DNA of 64,000 nt from Pseudomonas sediminis. Its GTDB lineage: Bacteria > Pseudomonadota > Gammaproteobacteria > Pseudomonadales > Pseudomonadaceae. Location of the stretch: NCBI RefSeq assembly GCF_039555755.1, contig NZ_CP154631.1:2480001-2544000 (forward strand), written 5' to 3'. The notes under the pieces were generated by a model. It saw only the letters and a list, made by a program, of their open reading frames with translations, was not told the DNA's origin and did no database searches. Below are positions 21,852-31,956 of the stretch, one piece after another. The position numbers and the translations under genes were made by a program. The stretch's first letter is position 1; every line of letters begins with the position of its first letter.

Positions 21852-24800
21852 GTGTCGATTCATGTCGCGCTGCATCATGTCACCCACTACCGCTACGACC
21901 GCGCGGTCAATCTCGGGCCGCAGGTCGTGCGCCTGCGCCCGGCACCGCACAGCCGCACGCGCATTCTCTCCTACGCATTGACAGTCGAGCCGGCCGAATA
22001 CTTCATCAACTGGCAGCAAGACCCGCAGGGTAATTACCTGGCGCGTCTGGTGTTCCCGGAGAAGACTCGCGAGTTCAAGGTCGAGGTGGACCTGGTCGCC
22101 GAGATGGCGGTGTTCAACCCGTTCGACTTCTTCCTTGAGCCCTACGCCGAGCGCATTCCTTTCGCCTACACCGAGGGCGAGCAGCGCGAGCTGGCGCCTT
22201 ATCTGCTCAAGCTGCCGGCCACGCCGTTGTTCGCCAAGTACCTGGCCGGTATTTCTCGCAAGCCGCGTCCCAGCATCGATTTTCTGGTCGAGCTGAACCA
22301 ACGTCTGTCGGCCGACATTCGCTACCTGATTCGCATGGAGCCGGGCGTGCAGACGCCGGAGCAGTCGCTCGAGCTGGCTGCCGGTTCGTGCCGTGATTCG
22401 GCCTGGCTGCTGGTGCAACTGCTGCGTCACCTGGGGTTGGCGGCGCGCTTCGTCTCCGGTTACCTGATCCAGCTCACGGCCGACGTGAAAGCTCTCGACG
22501 GTCCCTCTGGCACCGACAAGGATTTCACCGATCTGCACGCCTGGTGTGAGGTGTATTTGCCCGGGGCCGGCTGGGTCGGTCTCGACCCCACTTCAGGCCT
22601 GTTCGCCGGCGAAGGCCATATCCCGCTGGCCTGCAGCCCGGAGCCATCCTCGTCGGCGCCGATCACCGGTGGTCTGGACGAGTGCGAGGTGGAATTCGAG
22701 CACCTGATGAGCGTCGAGCGTGTGTGGGAAGCACCACGCGTCACCAAGCCCTACAGCGAGGCGCAATGGCAGGCGATCCAGGCGCTGGGCCAGCAGATCG
22801 ACGATGACCTGCACAAGCACGACGTGCGCCTGACCATGGGCGGCGAGCCGACCTTCGTCGCTCTCGATTATCCCGATGACGACGAGTGGAACACCGCCGC
22901 GCTCGGACCGAACAAGCGCCGCCTGGCGGCCGACCTGTTCTATCGCCTGCGCAACCACTATGCGCCCAAGGCACTGGTGCATTTCGGTCAGGGCAAGTGG
23001 TACCCCGGCGAGCAGTTGCCGCGTTGGTCGCTGAACTGCTTCTGGCGGCGCGATGGTGAACCGCTATGGCACGACCCCAAGCTGCTGGCTGACGAGAAGC
23101 GTGGCTATGGCGCGACGGCAGAAACCGCCGAGCGTTTCCTGGGGACGCTGGCCGCGCATCTGGGGGTGGATGCTGGCAACGTTTTCCCAGCCTATGAGGA
23201 TTGGTTCTATTACCTGTGGCGCGAGCGCAAGCTGCCGGACAACGTCACTCCGGATGACCCGCGTTTGAGTGATCCGCTGGAGCGCGAGCGCCTGCGCAAG
23301 GTGTTCGATCAAGGGCTCGACTCGGTGGTTGGCCACGTGCTGCCGTTGGCGCGTCAGGTGGTGGGCGAGGGCTGGCAGAGCGGGCGCTGGTTCCTGCGTG
23401 ACGAGCATTGCCGTCTGTTGCCGGGCGACTCGGCGCTGGGCTATCGCCTGCCGTTGGATTCCATGCCCTGGGTCAGTCAGGCCGACTACCCCTACGTCAA
23501 TCCGGTCGACCCTAGCCAGGCGTTGCCGCCGTTGCCCAGTCCGGCGCAGATCCAGCGTCAGCTGCGCGGTGTCTGGCGCGGCGCCAGTGCCGGCCCGCAG
23601 AGCGCGCGCCCGGCCAACGGGCAATCGGCTGCCGGCATCGTCCGTACCGCGCTGTGCGCCGAGCCCCGCGACGGCCGCCTGTATCTGTTCATGCCGCCGC
23701 TGAGCCATCTCGAAGATTATCTGGAGTTGGTCGCGGCCATCGAGGCCGTGGCTGCCGGGCTCAAATGCCCGGTGCTGCTGGAGGGCTACGAGCCGCCGTT
23801 GGACCCGCGCCTGCAGTATTTCCGCGTCACCCCCGACCCGGGCGTGATCGAGGTCAACATCCACCCGGCCGCCAGTTGGGATGAGCTGGTCGAGCGCTGC
23901 GAATTTCTCTACGAGGCCGCGCGGCAGTCTCGTCTGTCCAGCGAGAAATTCATGATCGACGGACGCCACACCGGCACCGGCGGCGGCAACCACTTCGTCC
24001 TCGGCGGGGCGACGCCGGGGGATTCGCCCTTCCTGCGCCGTCCCGATCTGCTGCGTAGCCTGATCAGCTATTGGCACAACCATCCGTCGCTGTCCTATCT
24101 ATTCAGCGGGCTGTTCATCGGCCCGACGTCACAGGCGCCACGTGTCGATGAGGCGCGCAACGATGCGCTGTACGAGCTGGAGATTGCCTTCGCGCAGATG
24201 CCCGAACCGGGGCGCGACTGCCCGCCGTGGCTGGTCGATCGGCTGTTGCGCAACCTGCTGGTGGACGTCACCGGCAATACCCACCGCGCCGAGTTCTGCA
24301 TCGACAAGTTGTACTCGCCGGACTCGGCCACTGGCCGCCTAGGCCTGCTCGAACTGCGCGCCTTCGAAATGCCGCCGCATGCGCAGATGAGCCTGGCTCA
24401 GCAACTGTTGCTGCGTGCGCTGATCGCGCGTTTCTGGCAGGAGCCCTATCGGCCGGCGAAGCTGGTGCGTTGGGGCACCGAGTTGCACGACCGCTACCTG
24501 CTACCGCATTTCATCGAGCAGGACTTCGCCGATGTGCTGCAGGAACTGGGTGCCTTTGGCTATCGCCTGCGCAGCGAGTGGTTCGCCCCGCATTTGGAGT
24601 TCCGCTTTCCCAAGGCCGGCGACTTCATGGTCAAGGGGATCGACCTGGAAGTGCGCCAGGCACTGGAGCCCTGGCACGTGTTGGGTGAGGAGGGTGCGGT
24701 CGGTGGCACCGTACGCTACGTCGACTCGTCCCTGGAGCGGCTGCAGGTGAAGGTGAACGGCATGGCCCCGGATCGCTATGTGTTGACCTGCAACGGCGTG

Positions 24801-25145
24801 CCGGTGCCGCTGCGGCCGACCGGCAAGGTTGGCGAGTTCGTCGGCGGTGTGCGTTTCCGTGCCTGGCAGCCGGCCAGTTGTCTGCAACCGACCATCGGTG
24901 TGCACGCGCCGCTGGTGTTCGACCTGATCGACACCTGGATGCAGCGTTCGCTGGGTGGTTGCCAGTACCATGTCGCGCATCCGGGCGGTCGTAACTACGA
25001 CAGCCTGCCGGTCAACGCTTACGAGGCCGAGAGCCGGCGCCTGGCGCGTTTCTTCCGCCTGGGCCACAGCCCGGGCAAGCGCCCGGCCCTGCAGCCGATA
25101 GACAATAATGAACTGCCGATGACCCTGGATCTGCGTCGCGTTTGA
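21852..25145 (+). CDS. Transglutaminase / DUF2126 fusion protein
   Basis: This 1097-residue protein begins with a bacterial transglutaminase-like N-terminal domain and a papain-fold core whose triad is visible: Cys180 in AGSCRDSAW, His229 in DLHAW and Asp245 in GLDPTSG. The remaining ~800 residues are the DUF2126 region. It starts at GTG behind AGGAGG. No signal peptide is seen, so it acts in the cytoplasm. Together with the next two genes it forms a conserved operon proposed from comparative genomics to make or cleave peptide bonds on an unknown substrate. Confidence 0.88.
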   Translation: MSIHVALHHVTHYRYDRAVNLGPQVVRLRPAPHSRTRILSYALTVEPAEYFINWQQDPQGNYLARLVFPEKTREFKVEVDLVAEMAVFNPFDFFLEPYAERIPFAYTEGEQRELAPYLLKLPATPLFAKYLAGISRKPRPSIDFLVELNQRLSADIRYLIRMEPGVQTPEQSLELAAGSCRDSAWLLVQLLRHLGLAARFVSGYLIQLTADVKALDGPSGTDKDFTDLHAWCEVYLPGAGWVGLDPTSGLFAGEGHIPLACSPEPSSSAPITGGLDECEVEFEHLMSVERVWEAPRVTKPYSEAQWQAIQALGQQIDDDLHKHDVRLTMGGEPTFVALDYPDDDEWNTAALGPNKRRLAADLFYRLRNHYAPKALVHFGQGKWYPGEQLPRWSLNCFWRRDGEPLWHDPKLLADEKRGYGATAETAERFLGTLAAHLGVDAGNVFPAYEDWFYYLWRERKLPDNVTPDDPRLSDPLERERLRKVFDQGLDSVVGHVLPLARQVVGEGWQSGRWFLRDEHCRLLPGDSALGYRLPLDSMPWVSQADYPYVNPVDPSQALPPLPSPAQIQRQLRGVWRGASAGPQSARPANGQSAAGIVRTALCAEPRDGRLYLFMPPLSHLEDYLELVAAIEAVAAGLKCPVLLEGYEPPLDPRLQYFRVTPDPGVIEVNIHPAASWDELVERCEFLYEAARQSRLSSEKFMIDGRHTGTGGGNHFVLGGATPGDSPFLRRPDLLRSLISYWHNHPSLSYLFSGLFIGPTSQAPRVDEARNDALYELEIAFAQMPEPGRDCPPWLVDRLLRNLLVDVTGNTHRAEFCIDKLYSPDSATGRLGLLELRAFEMPPHAQMSLAQQLLLRALIARFWQEPYRPAKLVRWGTELHDRYLLPHFIEQDFADVLQELGAFGYRLRSEWFAPHLEFRFPKAGDFMVKGIDLEVRQALEPWHVLGEEGAVGGTVRYVDSSLERLQVKVNGMAPDRYVLTCNGVPVPLRPTGKVGEFVGGVRFRAWQPASCLQPTIGVHAPLVFDLIDTWMQRSLGGCQYHVAHPGGRNYDSLPVNAYEAESRRLARFFRLGHSPGKRPALQPIDNNELPMTLDLRRV

Positions 25146-25159
25146 CGTCGACTCCGTCT

Positions 25160-25207
25160 GTGGGAGGGGCTTTAGCCGCGAGCCGTCGCCGCTGAAGCGC
25201 CTCCCAC
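25160..25207. repeat. REP-like hairpin in the transglutaminase operon
   Basis: GTGGGAGGGGCTTTAGCCGC at 25160 pairs imperfectly with GCTGAAGCGCCTCCCAC ending at 25207. It sits between the first two genes of the operon, where it may affect mRNA stability. Confidence 0.55.
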
Positions 25208-25262
25208 GGATACAGCATCAACCTGCATCACGCTGCACCGCCTTGCCACTGCCGAGCCTGCC

Positions 25263-27749
25263 ATGCACGACCTGCTAGACGATTACCCGCCCCCTGCCGG
25301 GGCCTACCACGAACTGCTCGACGCCAAGGGCAACGTGCGCCCGCACTGGCGCCGCCTTTATGAGCAACTGGCACGCAGCCGCCCTGAACACCTGGCGCAG
25401 CGCGAGGCGATGCTGGCGCGGCAGATTCAGGAAAACGGCGTGACCTACAACGTTTACGCCGACCCGGACGGCGCCGACCGCCCGTGGGAACTCGACCTGC
25501 TGCCCAATCTGATCCCCGCTGACGAGTGGCAGCAGATTGCCGCCGGCGTGGCGCAGCGCGCGACCTTGCTCAACCGCGTGCTGGCCGATCTGTATGGCCC
25601 GCAGAAGCTGATCGCCGAAGGCTTGCTGCCGACCGAACTGGTGTTCGGCCACAACAATTTCCTCTGGCCGTGCCAGGGCATGCAGGCGCCGGGCGGCACC
25701 TGGCTGCATCTGTATGCAGTGGATCTGGCCCGGGCGCCGGACGGGCGCTGGTGGGTCACCGCCGACCGCACCCAGGCACCCTCCGGTGCCGGTTATGCGC
25801 TGGAGAACCGACAGATCGTCTCGCGCGCCTTCCCCGAGTTGTACCGCGACCTGCGCGTGCAGTATCTGGCTGGGTTCTTCCGCACTCTGCAGGACACCCT
25901 AGCGCGTCAGGCACCAAGTGGCGGCGAGACGCCGCTGGTAGTACTGCTGACGCCGGGGCGCTTCAACGAGAGCTACTTCGAACACCTGTACCTGGCGCGC
26001 CAGCTCGGTTATCCACTGGTCGAAGGCAGCGACCTGACCGTGCGCGACGCCACCCTCTACCTCAAGACCCTGGCCGGCCTGCGCCGCGTGCACGCGGTGC
26101 TGCGTCGTCTCGATGACGACTACTGTGACCCGCTGGAGCTGCGCACCGATTCCGCTCTCGGCGTGCCCGGTCTGCTCGAGGCCGTGCGCCGCGGTCGCGT
26201 GTTGGTGGCCAATGCCCTGGGCAGCGGCGTGCTGGAATCCCCCGGCCTGCCCGGCTTTTTGCCGGCGATCAGCGAGCACCTGTTGGGCGAGGAACTGCTG
26301 CTGCCATCCATCGCCAGTTGGTGGTGCGGCGAGCCGCCGGTGCTGGACGAGGCGCTGGAGAAACTCGATCAGTTGCTGGTGCGCCCGGCCTTCCCCTCGC
26401 AGAGCTTCAATCCGGTATTCGGCCGTGATCTGGACGAGGCGCAGCGCGCCAAGCTGGCCGAGCGCCTGCAGGCACGTCCCTACGCCTATGTCGCGCAAGC
26501 GCGGGCCAAGCTGTCGCAGGCACCAGTGTGGGACGGCAGCGGTTTGCAGCCGCGGGCCATCGGCATGCGTGTGTTCGCCGTGGCCAGCGCCGATGGCTAT
26601 CGGGTGATGCCGGGTGGCCTGACTCGCGTGGCCGCCGAGGCCGATGCCGAGGTCGTGTCGATGCAGCGCGGCGGGGCAAGCAAGGATACCTGGGTGCTCG
26701 GCACGCGGCAGAGCGGCGGCGAGCCCTGGCAGACGCAGCGTACGCTCGGCACCGCCGACCTGGTCCGCAGCGACCCCTTCCTGCCTTCACGCGTGGTGGA
26801 GAACCTGTACTGGTTCGGTCGTTACGCCGAGCGCTGCGAGGGCAATGCGCGGCTGCTGCGCATCATGCTGGCGCGCTACGTCGATGACGATGACGACCCA
26901 CAGGCGCTGCAGAGCGCGCTGGCGCTGGCGCAGGAATTGGGCCTGCTGGCAGATCCCGACGAGGGTGAACTGGCGGAGCGTCTGTTGCAGGCGTTGCTCG
27001 GCAGCGACTGGCCAGCCAGCCTGCGCTCCAATCTGCAGCGCTTGCAGTGGGCCGCTGGCAGCGTGCGCGGCAAGCTGTCCCAGGCCAATTGGCAGGCGCT
27101 AGTGGAGCTGCAGCGCGAGGCGCAGCTGCTCGAAGGCCAGCCGGCCGACTTCGGCGAACTGCTGGATTTCCTCAACCGCTTGCTGATGTCGCTGGCGGCG
27201 CTGTCGGGCTTTGCCCTCGACGACATGACGCGCGACGACGGCTGGCGCTTCCTCATGCTCGGTCGTTACATCGAGCGCTTGCAGTTTCTTTGCGACAGTT
27301 TCGCCGGCTTCCTGCGCAGCGGCTCGGCCACCGACCAGTCGGCGCTGGAATGGCTGCTGGAACTGGGCAACAGCAGCATCACCTACCGCACCCGTTACCT
27401 GGCCTCGGCGCAGTTGATTCCGGTGCTCGACCTGCTTCTGCTCGATGAGCAGAACCCGCACGCCGTGATTTTCCAGATGCGTACCTTGCTGCGCTCGCTG
27501 GAAGGGCTCAACGAGCGTTTCGAACTGCCGGCCGAGCGCTACCTGGTCTATCTGGAACAGCAGCTCACCGCCTTCAGCCTGGCCAGCCTGGAGAACCCGT
27601 TGTTCGGCCCAGGCAGCATCCGGGCGGTGCTCGAAGGTCTGGCCGATTTGCTGGTGGCCATCAGCGAGGCTGCCGGCGCGGTCTCCGATCACCTCGGGCT
27701 GCGTTTCTTCGCCCACGTCGATGTCAGTCAGCGGACGCAATCCTCATGA
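25263..27749 (+). CDS. Circularly permuted ATP-grasp and alpha-E domain fusion
   Basis: The 828-residue protein fuses a circularly permuted type 2 ATP-grasp domain (about residues 1-470; includes the family-typical ENRQIVSRAFP and LLTPGRFNESYFEH segments) to an all-helical alpha-E (DUF403) domain (from about 515, RVVENLYWFGRYAERCEGNA). ATP-grasp enzymes join a carboxylate to an amine. In many bacteria these are two genes. The gene overlaps the next transglutaminase gene by four bases. Confidence 0.88.
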   Translation: MHDLLDDYPPPAGAYHELLDAKGNVRPHWRRLYEQLARSRPEHLAQREAMLARQIQENGVTYNVYADPDGADRPWELDLLPNLIPADEWQQIAAGVAQRATLLNRVLADLYGPQKLIAEGLLPTELVFGHNNFLWPCQGMQAPGGTWLHLYAVDLARAPDGRWWVTADRTQAPSGAGYALENRQIVSRAFPELYRDLRVQYLAGFFRTLQDTLARQAPSGGETPLVVLLTPGRFNESYFEHLYLARQLGYPLVEGSDLTVRDATLYLKTLAGLRRVHAVLRRLDDDYCDPLELRTDSALGVPGLLEAVRRGRVLVANALGSGVLESPGLPGFLPAISEHLLGEELLLPSIASWWCGEPPVLDEALEKLDQLLVRPAFPSQSFNPVFGRDLDEAQRAKLAERLQARPYAYVAQARAKLSQAPVWDGSGLQPRAIGMRVFAVASADGYRVMPGGLTRVAAEADAEVVSMQRGGASKDTWVLGTRQSGGEPWQTQRTLGTADLVRSDPFLPSRVVENLYWFGRYAERCEGNARLLRIMLARYVDDDDDPQALQSALALAQELGLLADPDEGELAERLLQALLGSDWPASLRSNLQRLQWAAGSVRGKLSQANWQALVELQREAQLLEGQPADFGELLDFLNRLLMSLAALSGFALDDMTRDDGWRFLMLGRYIERLQFLCDSFAGFLRSGSATDQSALEWLLELGNSSITYRTRYLASAQLIPVLDLLLLDEQNPHAVIFQMRTLLRSLEGLNERFELPAERYLVYLEQQLTAFSLASLENPLFGPGSIRAVLEGLADLLVAISEAAGAVSDHLGLRFFAHVDVSQRTQSS

Positions 27750-28639
27750 GCAGCGCGTTGTATCAGGTTCTCCACGACACCCATTACCGTTACTCGGCGC
27801 CGGTTTCCCTGGCCCAGCAACTGGCGCACCTGTGGCCGCGCGAATGCCCCTGGCAGCGCTGTCATGAACAGGAATTGCGTATCGACCCACAGCCCTGCCA
27901 ACGTCGTGACGGTCTGGACGTGTTCGGCAACCCCCTGACCCGCCTGGTGTTCGAGCGCCCACATGAGGCTTTGGTCGTCAGCGCTAGGCTGCGCGTCGAA
28001 GTGCTGGCGCGGCCAGCGCTGGAGCTGGATGACTCACCAAGCTGGGAGGCTACCAGCGCGGCTCTCAGCTACAGCGGCAAACGGATGGCGCCAGCGTTGC
28101 TGGAGGCGGCGCGCTACCGCTTCGAATCGCCCTATGTGCGTCTCAAGCAGGTGTTCGCCGACTACGGCGACGATTGCTTCACGCCGGAGCGCCCGCTGCT
28201 GCAGGCGTGCCAGGCGCTGATGCAGAAGATCTTCGAGGAATTCAGTTTCGATGCCGGCGCCACTCAGGTGGCTACGCCACTGCTGCAGGTGCTGGAAGAA
28301 AAACGCGGCGTCTGCCAGGACTTCGCCCACCTGATGCTTGCCTGCCTGCGTTCGCGCGGCCTTGCGGCCCGCTATGTCAGCGGTTACCTGCTGACCCAGC
28401 CGCCACCCGGCCAACCACGGCTGATCGGTGCGGATGCCTCGCATGCCTGGATCTCGCTGTACTGTCCGCGTCAGGGTTGGGTGGATTTCGACCCGACCAA
28501 CAACGTGCGCCCGGCTCTGGAGCACATCACCCTGGCCTGGGGCAGGGATTTCTCCGATGTGTCGCCGCTGCGTGGGGTGATCCTGGGGGGCGGCAGCCAT
28601 GACCCGGAAGTGCAGGTCACGGTGCTGCCGCTCGGATAG
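27746..28639 (+). CDS. Transglutaminase-like cysteine protease-fold protein
   Basis: The 297-residue protein has the same N-terminal beta domain plus transglutaminase core as the start of the 1097-residue protein. Its triad is Cys190 (RGVCQDFAH), His233 (ASHAW) and Asp249 (DFDPTNN). It starts inside the last codons of the ATP-grasp/alpha-E gene (ATGA overlap), so the two are coupled. The prokaryotic members are thought to act as peptidases or peptide-bond-forming enzymes rather than protein crosslinkers. Confidence 0.88.
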   Translation: MSSALYQVLHDTHYRYSAPVSLAQQLAHLWPRECPWQRCHEQELRIDPQPCQRRDGLDVFGNPLTRLVFERPHEALVVSARLRVEVLARPALELDDSPSWEATSAALSYSGKRMAPALLEAARYRFESPYVRLKQVFADYGDDCFTPERPLLQACQALMQKIFEEFSFDAGATQVATPLLQVLEEKRGVCQDFAHLMLACLRSRGLAARYVSGYLLTQPPPGQPRLIGADASHAWISLYCPRQGWVDFDPTNNVRPALEHITLAWGRDFSDVSPLRGVILGGGSHDPEVQVTVLPLG

Positions 28640-28677
28640 ATGGGATGAAGGGCTTCGCTTGAAGTCCTGGAAATGAC

Positions 28678-29130
28678 TCAGTCGACCAGCTTCACGCTGC
28701 CTTTCATCATCGAGTAGTGACCGGGGAAGGAGCAGAAGAAGCTGTAGTCCTCACCAGCGGCCAGTTTGCTCACGTCGAAGGTCACCGAGGTGCTCTCGCC
28801 GCCGCCGATCAGGTCGGTATGAGCGATCACGCGCTCGTCGCCGGCCTTGAGGTAACTGGCGTCCGGGCCGGCGGGAATGCCGTCGGTGGCGATACCGGGC
28901 ATGTCGGCGGTCTTGCTCAGCACCCAGTTGTGGCCCATGGCGGTCTTGGGCAGCGAGCCGGTGTGCTTGAGATTGACGGTAAAGGTCTTGCAGCTCTTGC
29001 TGACAGAGATGGCTTGGGTGTTGAAGGTCATCTGGTCGGTCGATTCGACATCCACCGAGCATTCGGCAGCGAGCAGCGGGGTGCTGGCCAGGCCGAGCAG
29101 AGCGATTAGAGCAGCGTTACGCAACATCAT
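28678..29130 (-). CDS. azu: Azurin
   Basis: Azurin is a periplasmic blue copper electron carrier. The protein has a signal peptide ending LLA before the mature [10 protein letters not shown] start, and copper ligands His in MGHNW and Cys, His and Met in [18 protein letters not shown] lies before two adjacent ATG codons (29130 and 29127); the first is used here. In P. aeruginosa azu likewise lies near the LOG gene (PA4922-PA4923). I saw no perfect Anr box in the upstream gap. Confidence 0.96.
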   Translation of the reverse strand: MMLRNAALIALLGLASTPLLAAECSVDVESTDQMTFNTQAISVSKSCKTFTVNLKHTGSLPKTAMGHNWVLSKTADMPGIATDGIPAGPDASYLKAGDERVIAHTDLIGGGESTSVTFDVSKLAAGEDYSFFCSFPGHYSMMKGSVKLVD

Positions 29131-29515
29131 GTGAATCCTCCAGATTCTGAGTTTCCGGTCAGGTATGGACAGATTCGCACAGCTTTCAGTACTCGTGGGT
29201 GCGACCGAACGCCACGTGAGGTTATCCCGACAATCTGTGGGTAACTCTGTTGAGAAGCTCTGCAACGGCGCCCCAGAGCCTGATCCTACGGCCTTTCTGG
29301 GTGGTTGGTCAGGTTTTGTTCAGGGCGCACCTGTCGAGCAAAAAATCCTTTGTAATGAATTGATTGGCGGCGGGTGGAGAAAATCCGCAGGCTTCCATCG
29401 GGCTGTCATGGCTTATCCCCGGAAAGCGTGGAGCAAGCTGTGGATAAGCTTGGGGAAAGTGCTTGCCGGCCGCATTTGTCGAAGCGTACCGCCGGCTGAT
29501 CAGGAAATGACCGGC
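29131..29515. other. Non-coding gap upstream of azu
   Basis: This 385-base gap between the azu start and the DUF808 stop holds the azu leader. I see no gene. It carries a perfect DnaA-box 9-mer, TGTGGATAA, at 29439-29447, and a one-mismatch copy, TGTGGGTAA, near 29236, with several further TTATCCC-like words. The last 70 bases may serve as the 3' region of the DUF808 gene, but no terminator hairpin is clear. Confidence 0.5.
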
Positions 29516-30451
29516 TCAACGAGTCCTGGATGGGCGCAGCAACTGCCACAGACGAGTACCGAGGCTCACCAGCGGCAGGCTGAGCAAACCGGCGGCCACG
29601 CCCAGCAGCGCATTGAGCAGCGTCGGCACCAGCGCAGAAAGTAGCTGCCCCGCATCCTGCGCCACCCACTGCGCCGCATGATGCACGGCCGCTTCGACGG
29701 GCGGCAGGCCGTGGCTGAGGATACCGCCGCCGACCATGAACATGGCTGCGGTGCCGATTACCGAAAGCGCCTTCATCAGCCAGGGCGCCAGACGCAGGAT
29801 GCCGCGTCCGCAAGCCTGGGCGAAGGCGCTGGCGCGCTGGCTAAGATAGAGCCCGGCATCGTCCAGTTTGACGATGCCGGCGACTAGCCCGTAGACGCCG
29901 GCGGTCATCACCAGGGCGATGCCGCTGAGCACCAGCACCTGATTGAGGAAGCTGGCGGTGGCGACGGTGCCGAGGGTAATGGCGATGATTTCCGCCGAGA
30001 GGATGAAGTCGGTGCGCACGGCGCCGCGAATTTTGTCGCGCTCGAACGCCACCAGGTCGACCTCGGGGTCGGCGATGGCATCCAGACGAGCCTGTTTGTC
30101 GTCCTCCTCGTGGCGGTGCAGCAACTTGTGCACGAGTTTTTCGGCGCCCTCATAGCAGAGGAACAAGCCTCCGAGCATCAGTAGCGGCACTACCAGCCAT
30201 GGCGCGATAGCGCTGATCAGCAGCGCGGCCGGCACCAGGATCGCCTTGTTGACCAGCGAGCCCTTGGCTACGGCCCAGACCACCGGCAGTTCGCGATCCG
30301 CCTTGACGCCGGTGACCTGCTGGGCATTGAGCGCGAGGTCGTCACCCAGTACGCCAGCGGTCTTGCGCGCGGCGATCTTGGTCATGGTGGCGACGTCGTC
30401 GAGTACGGTGCTGATGTCGTCGATCAGGGCGAGCAGGCTGCTTCCGGCCAT
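29516..30451 (-). CDS. DUF808 family membrane protein (YedI-like)
   Basis: The 311-residue protein has the DUF808 N-terminus [20 protein letters not shown] followed by several membrane helices, a cytoplasmic [12 protein letters not shown] region and a final membrane segment. The function of the family is unknown. The start at 30451 is used because the longer frame from 30493 adds an unrelated leader. Confidence 0.85.
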   Translation of the reverse strand: MAGSSLLALIDDISTVLDDVATMTKIAARKTAGVLGDDLALNAQQVTGVKADRELPVVWAVAKGSLVNKAILVPAALLISAIAPWLVVPLLMLGGLFLCYEGAEKLVHKLLHRHEEDDKQARLDAIADPEVDLVAFERDKIRGAVRTDFILSAEIIAITLGTVATASFLNQVLVLSGIALVMTAGVYGLVAGIVKLDDAGLYLSQRASAFAQACGRGILRLAPWLMKALSVIGTAAMFMVGGGILSHGLPPVEAAVHHAAQWVAQDAGQLLSALVPTLLNALLGVAAGLLSLPLVSLGTRLWQLLRPSRTR

Positions 30452-30517
30452 GTTGCGGCTTCCGTGGGGGAGAGAAGCCGCAGAGCGTAGCATTGTGTTA
30501 CATGTCTGCGTATAGGC

Positions 30518-31105
30518 TCAGACGGGCGCGCGATCCACCCACTTCGGTGCCGCGCTGGGGCGCCATTCGCTCAGGGCATCGAGCAGGTTTTGCGGGCTAT
30601 CGGCAATCTGCAGCATCTCGCGGTGCTGCGCACGGACGAAACGCTCGGCAACCAGGTGATCGAGGAAGTCGCCCAGCTTGCTGTAGAAGCCATTCACTTC
30701 CAGCAGGCCCAGCGGTTTGGCGTGATAGCCCAATTGGCCCCAGGTCCATACCTCGAACAGTTCTTCCAGGGTGCCGAGGCCGCCGGGCAGGGCGATGAAG
30801 GCGTCGGCCAGCTCAGCCATGCGCGCCTTGCGTGCGTGCATACCATCCACCACTTCCAGGCAGGTCAGACCGCGGTGGCCGATTTCGGCGCGCTCCAGGC
30901 TTTGCGGGATGATGCCGATCACTTCGCCACCGGCATTGAGCGCCGCATCGGCGACTACACCCATCAGGCCGACGGCGCCGCCGCCGTAGATCAGGCGAAT
31001 GCCACGCTCGGCCAGGTGCTGACCCAGCGCTTCGGCGGCTTCGCGGTAGATAGGGCTGGCGCCGGGGCTGGCTCCACAGAAGACGCAGACGCTACGCAGG
31101 GACAT
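30518..31105 (-). CDS. LOG family cytokinin riboside 5'-monophosphate phosphoribohydrolase
   Basis: The 195-residue protein is a TIGR00730-type Rossmann enzyme with the hallmark PGGLGTLEE (107-115) and the earlier [10 protein letters not shown] segment. LOG-family members remove ribose 5-phosphate from nucleotides such as AMP or cytokinin ribotides; in bacteria the natural substrate is often unclear. AAGGAG lies seven bases before the ATG. The P. aeruginosa neighbour of azu (PA4923) is of this family. Confidence 0.9.
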   Translation of the reverse strand: MSLRSVCVFCGASPGASPIYREAAEALGQHLAERGIRLIYGGGAVGLMGVVADAALNAGGEVIGIIPQSLERAEIGHRGLTCLEVVDGMHARKARMAELADAFIALPGGLGTLEELFEVWTWGQLGYHAKPLGLLEVNGFYSKLGDFLDHLVAERFVRAQHREMLQIADSPQNLLDALSEWRPSAAPKWVDRAPV

Positions 31106-31164
31106 GGACGAACTCCTTGGCTGAATGCACCAAGGGTAACCAGTCGCTACGCAGCCACCAAGTG

Positions 31165-31242
31165 TCAGTGCCGCGTATCAATGCCGCAGGTAGCGCAGGC
31201 GTAGCTGGCGAGCAGTTGCTTGAGCAGGTCGTTGAGGTGCAT
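31165..31242 (-). CDS. Possible 25-residue CxxC micropeptide
   Basis: A short open frame on the minus strand reads [20 protein letters not shown] and ends IDTRH. An AGGAAG ribosome site lies eight bases before the ATG. An amphipathic helix is followed by a Cys-Ala-Thr-Cys pair, which could bind a metal. It lies in the 236-base gap between LOG and LysE genes, both also on the minus strand. It may be chance; I do not recognise it. Confidence 0.35.
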   Translation of the reverse strand: MHLNDLLKQLLASYACATCGIDTRH

Positions 31243-31341
31243 GGCGCGGCTTCCTGACGCAGGGACATGCTGTTCAGGCTAGTCCCGATGCCGGCGCCGC
31301 GCCGTTAGATTGTTTCGATGATGGCGATAGCCGCCGTGCGA

Positions 31342-31956
31342 TCAGACCAGTTCCAGCGCACTCATCCCGGCCAGGCCCAGCAGCACCACGCCGCAGGCTG
31401 CATAGGTCAGGCGGTGCCAGAGCAGCGAGGCGGCGCGGCGGAACCAGTCCACCAGGCCGGCGCAGATGAAGCACCAGAGGATCGACGACACCATGAACCC
31501 GGCGAAGAACACCGCCAAATGCATGGGTGTTGGCTGGGCGACACCGATGGCGGCCATCGCACCACCCATCGCCGCCCAGTAGACGATGTTCTGCGGGTTG
31601 GTCAGCGATAACGCCGCGCCAGCGGCAAAAGCGCCACCGGCAGCAACCTGGCCATCGTCGCTGGGTTGTGGCGGGCGATGGGCGTCGCGTAGCGACTGAT
31701 AGCCAAGCCAGGCCAGGTAGAGCGCGCTGGCCAGCGTCAGCGGGTAGCGAATCTGTGCGCTGTCGAGCAGCAGCGCCAGGCCGGTGAGGCCGAGTGCGGC
31801 CCAGGTGGCGTCGCCCACCAGCGAGCCGATCTGCACCAGCAGCGCAGGTCTGTAGCCGTCACGCAGGCCACGGCGCAGGGTTTCGCTGAACACGGCACCC
31901 GGAGCGGCGTTGAACACGAAACCAAGCAGCATGGCGGCGAGGAAGAAACTGAACAT
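31342..31956 (-). CDS. LysE/RhtB family amino-acid exporter
   Basis: The 204-residue protein has six hydrophobic helices and the LysE-type start FFLAAMLLGFVFNAAPGAVF and NPQNIVYW segment. Members export amino acids or derivatives across the inner membrane; the substrate is not readable. AAGGACG precedes the ATG. Confidence 0.88.
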   Translation of the reverse strand: MFSFFLAAMLLGFVFNAAPGAVFSETLRRGLRDGYRPALLVQIGSLVGDATWAALGLTGLALLLDSAQIRYPLTLASALYLAWLGYQSLRDAHRPPQPSDDGQVAAGGAFAAGAALSLTNPQNIVYWAAMGGAMAAIGVAQPTPMHLAVFFAGFMVSSILWCFICAGLVDWFRRAASLLWHRLTYAACGVVLLGLAGMSALELV

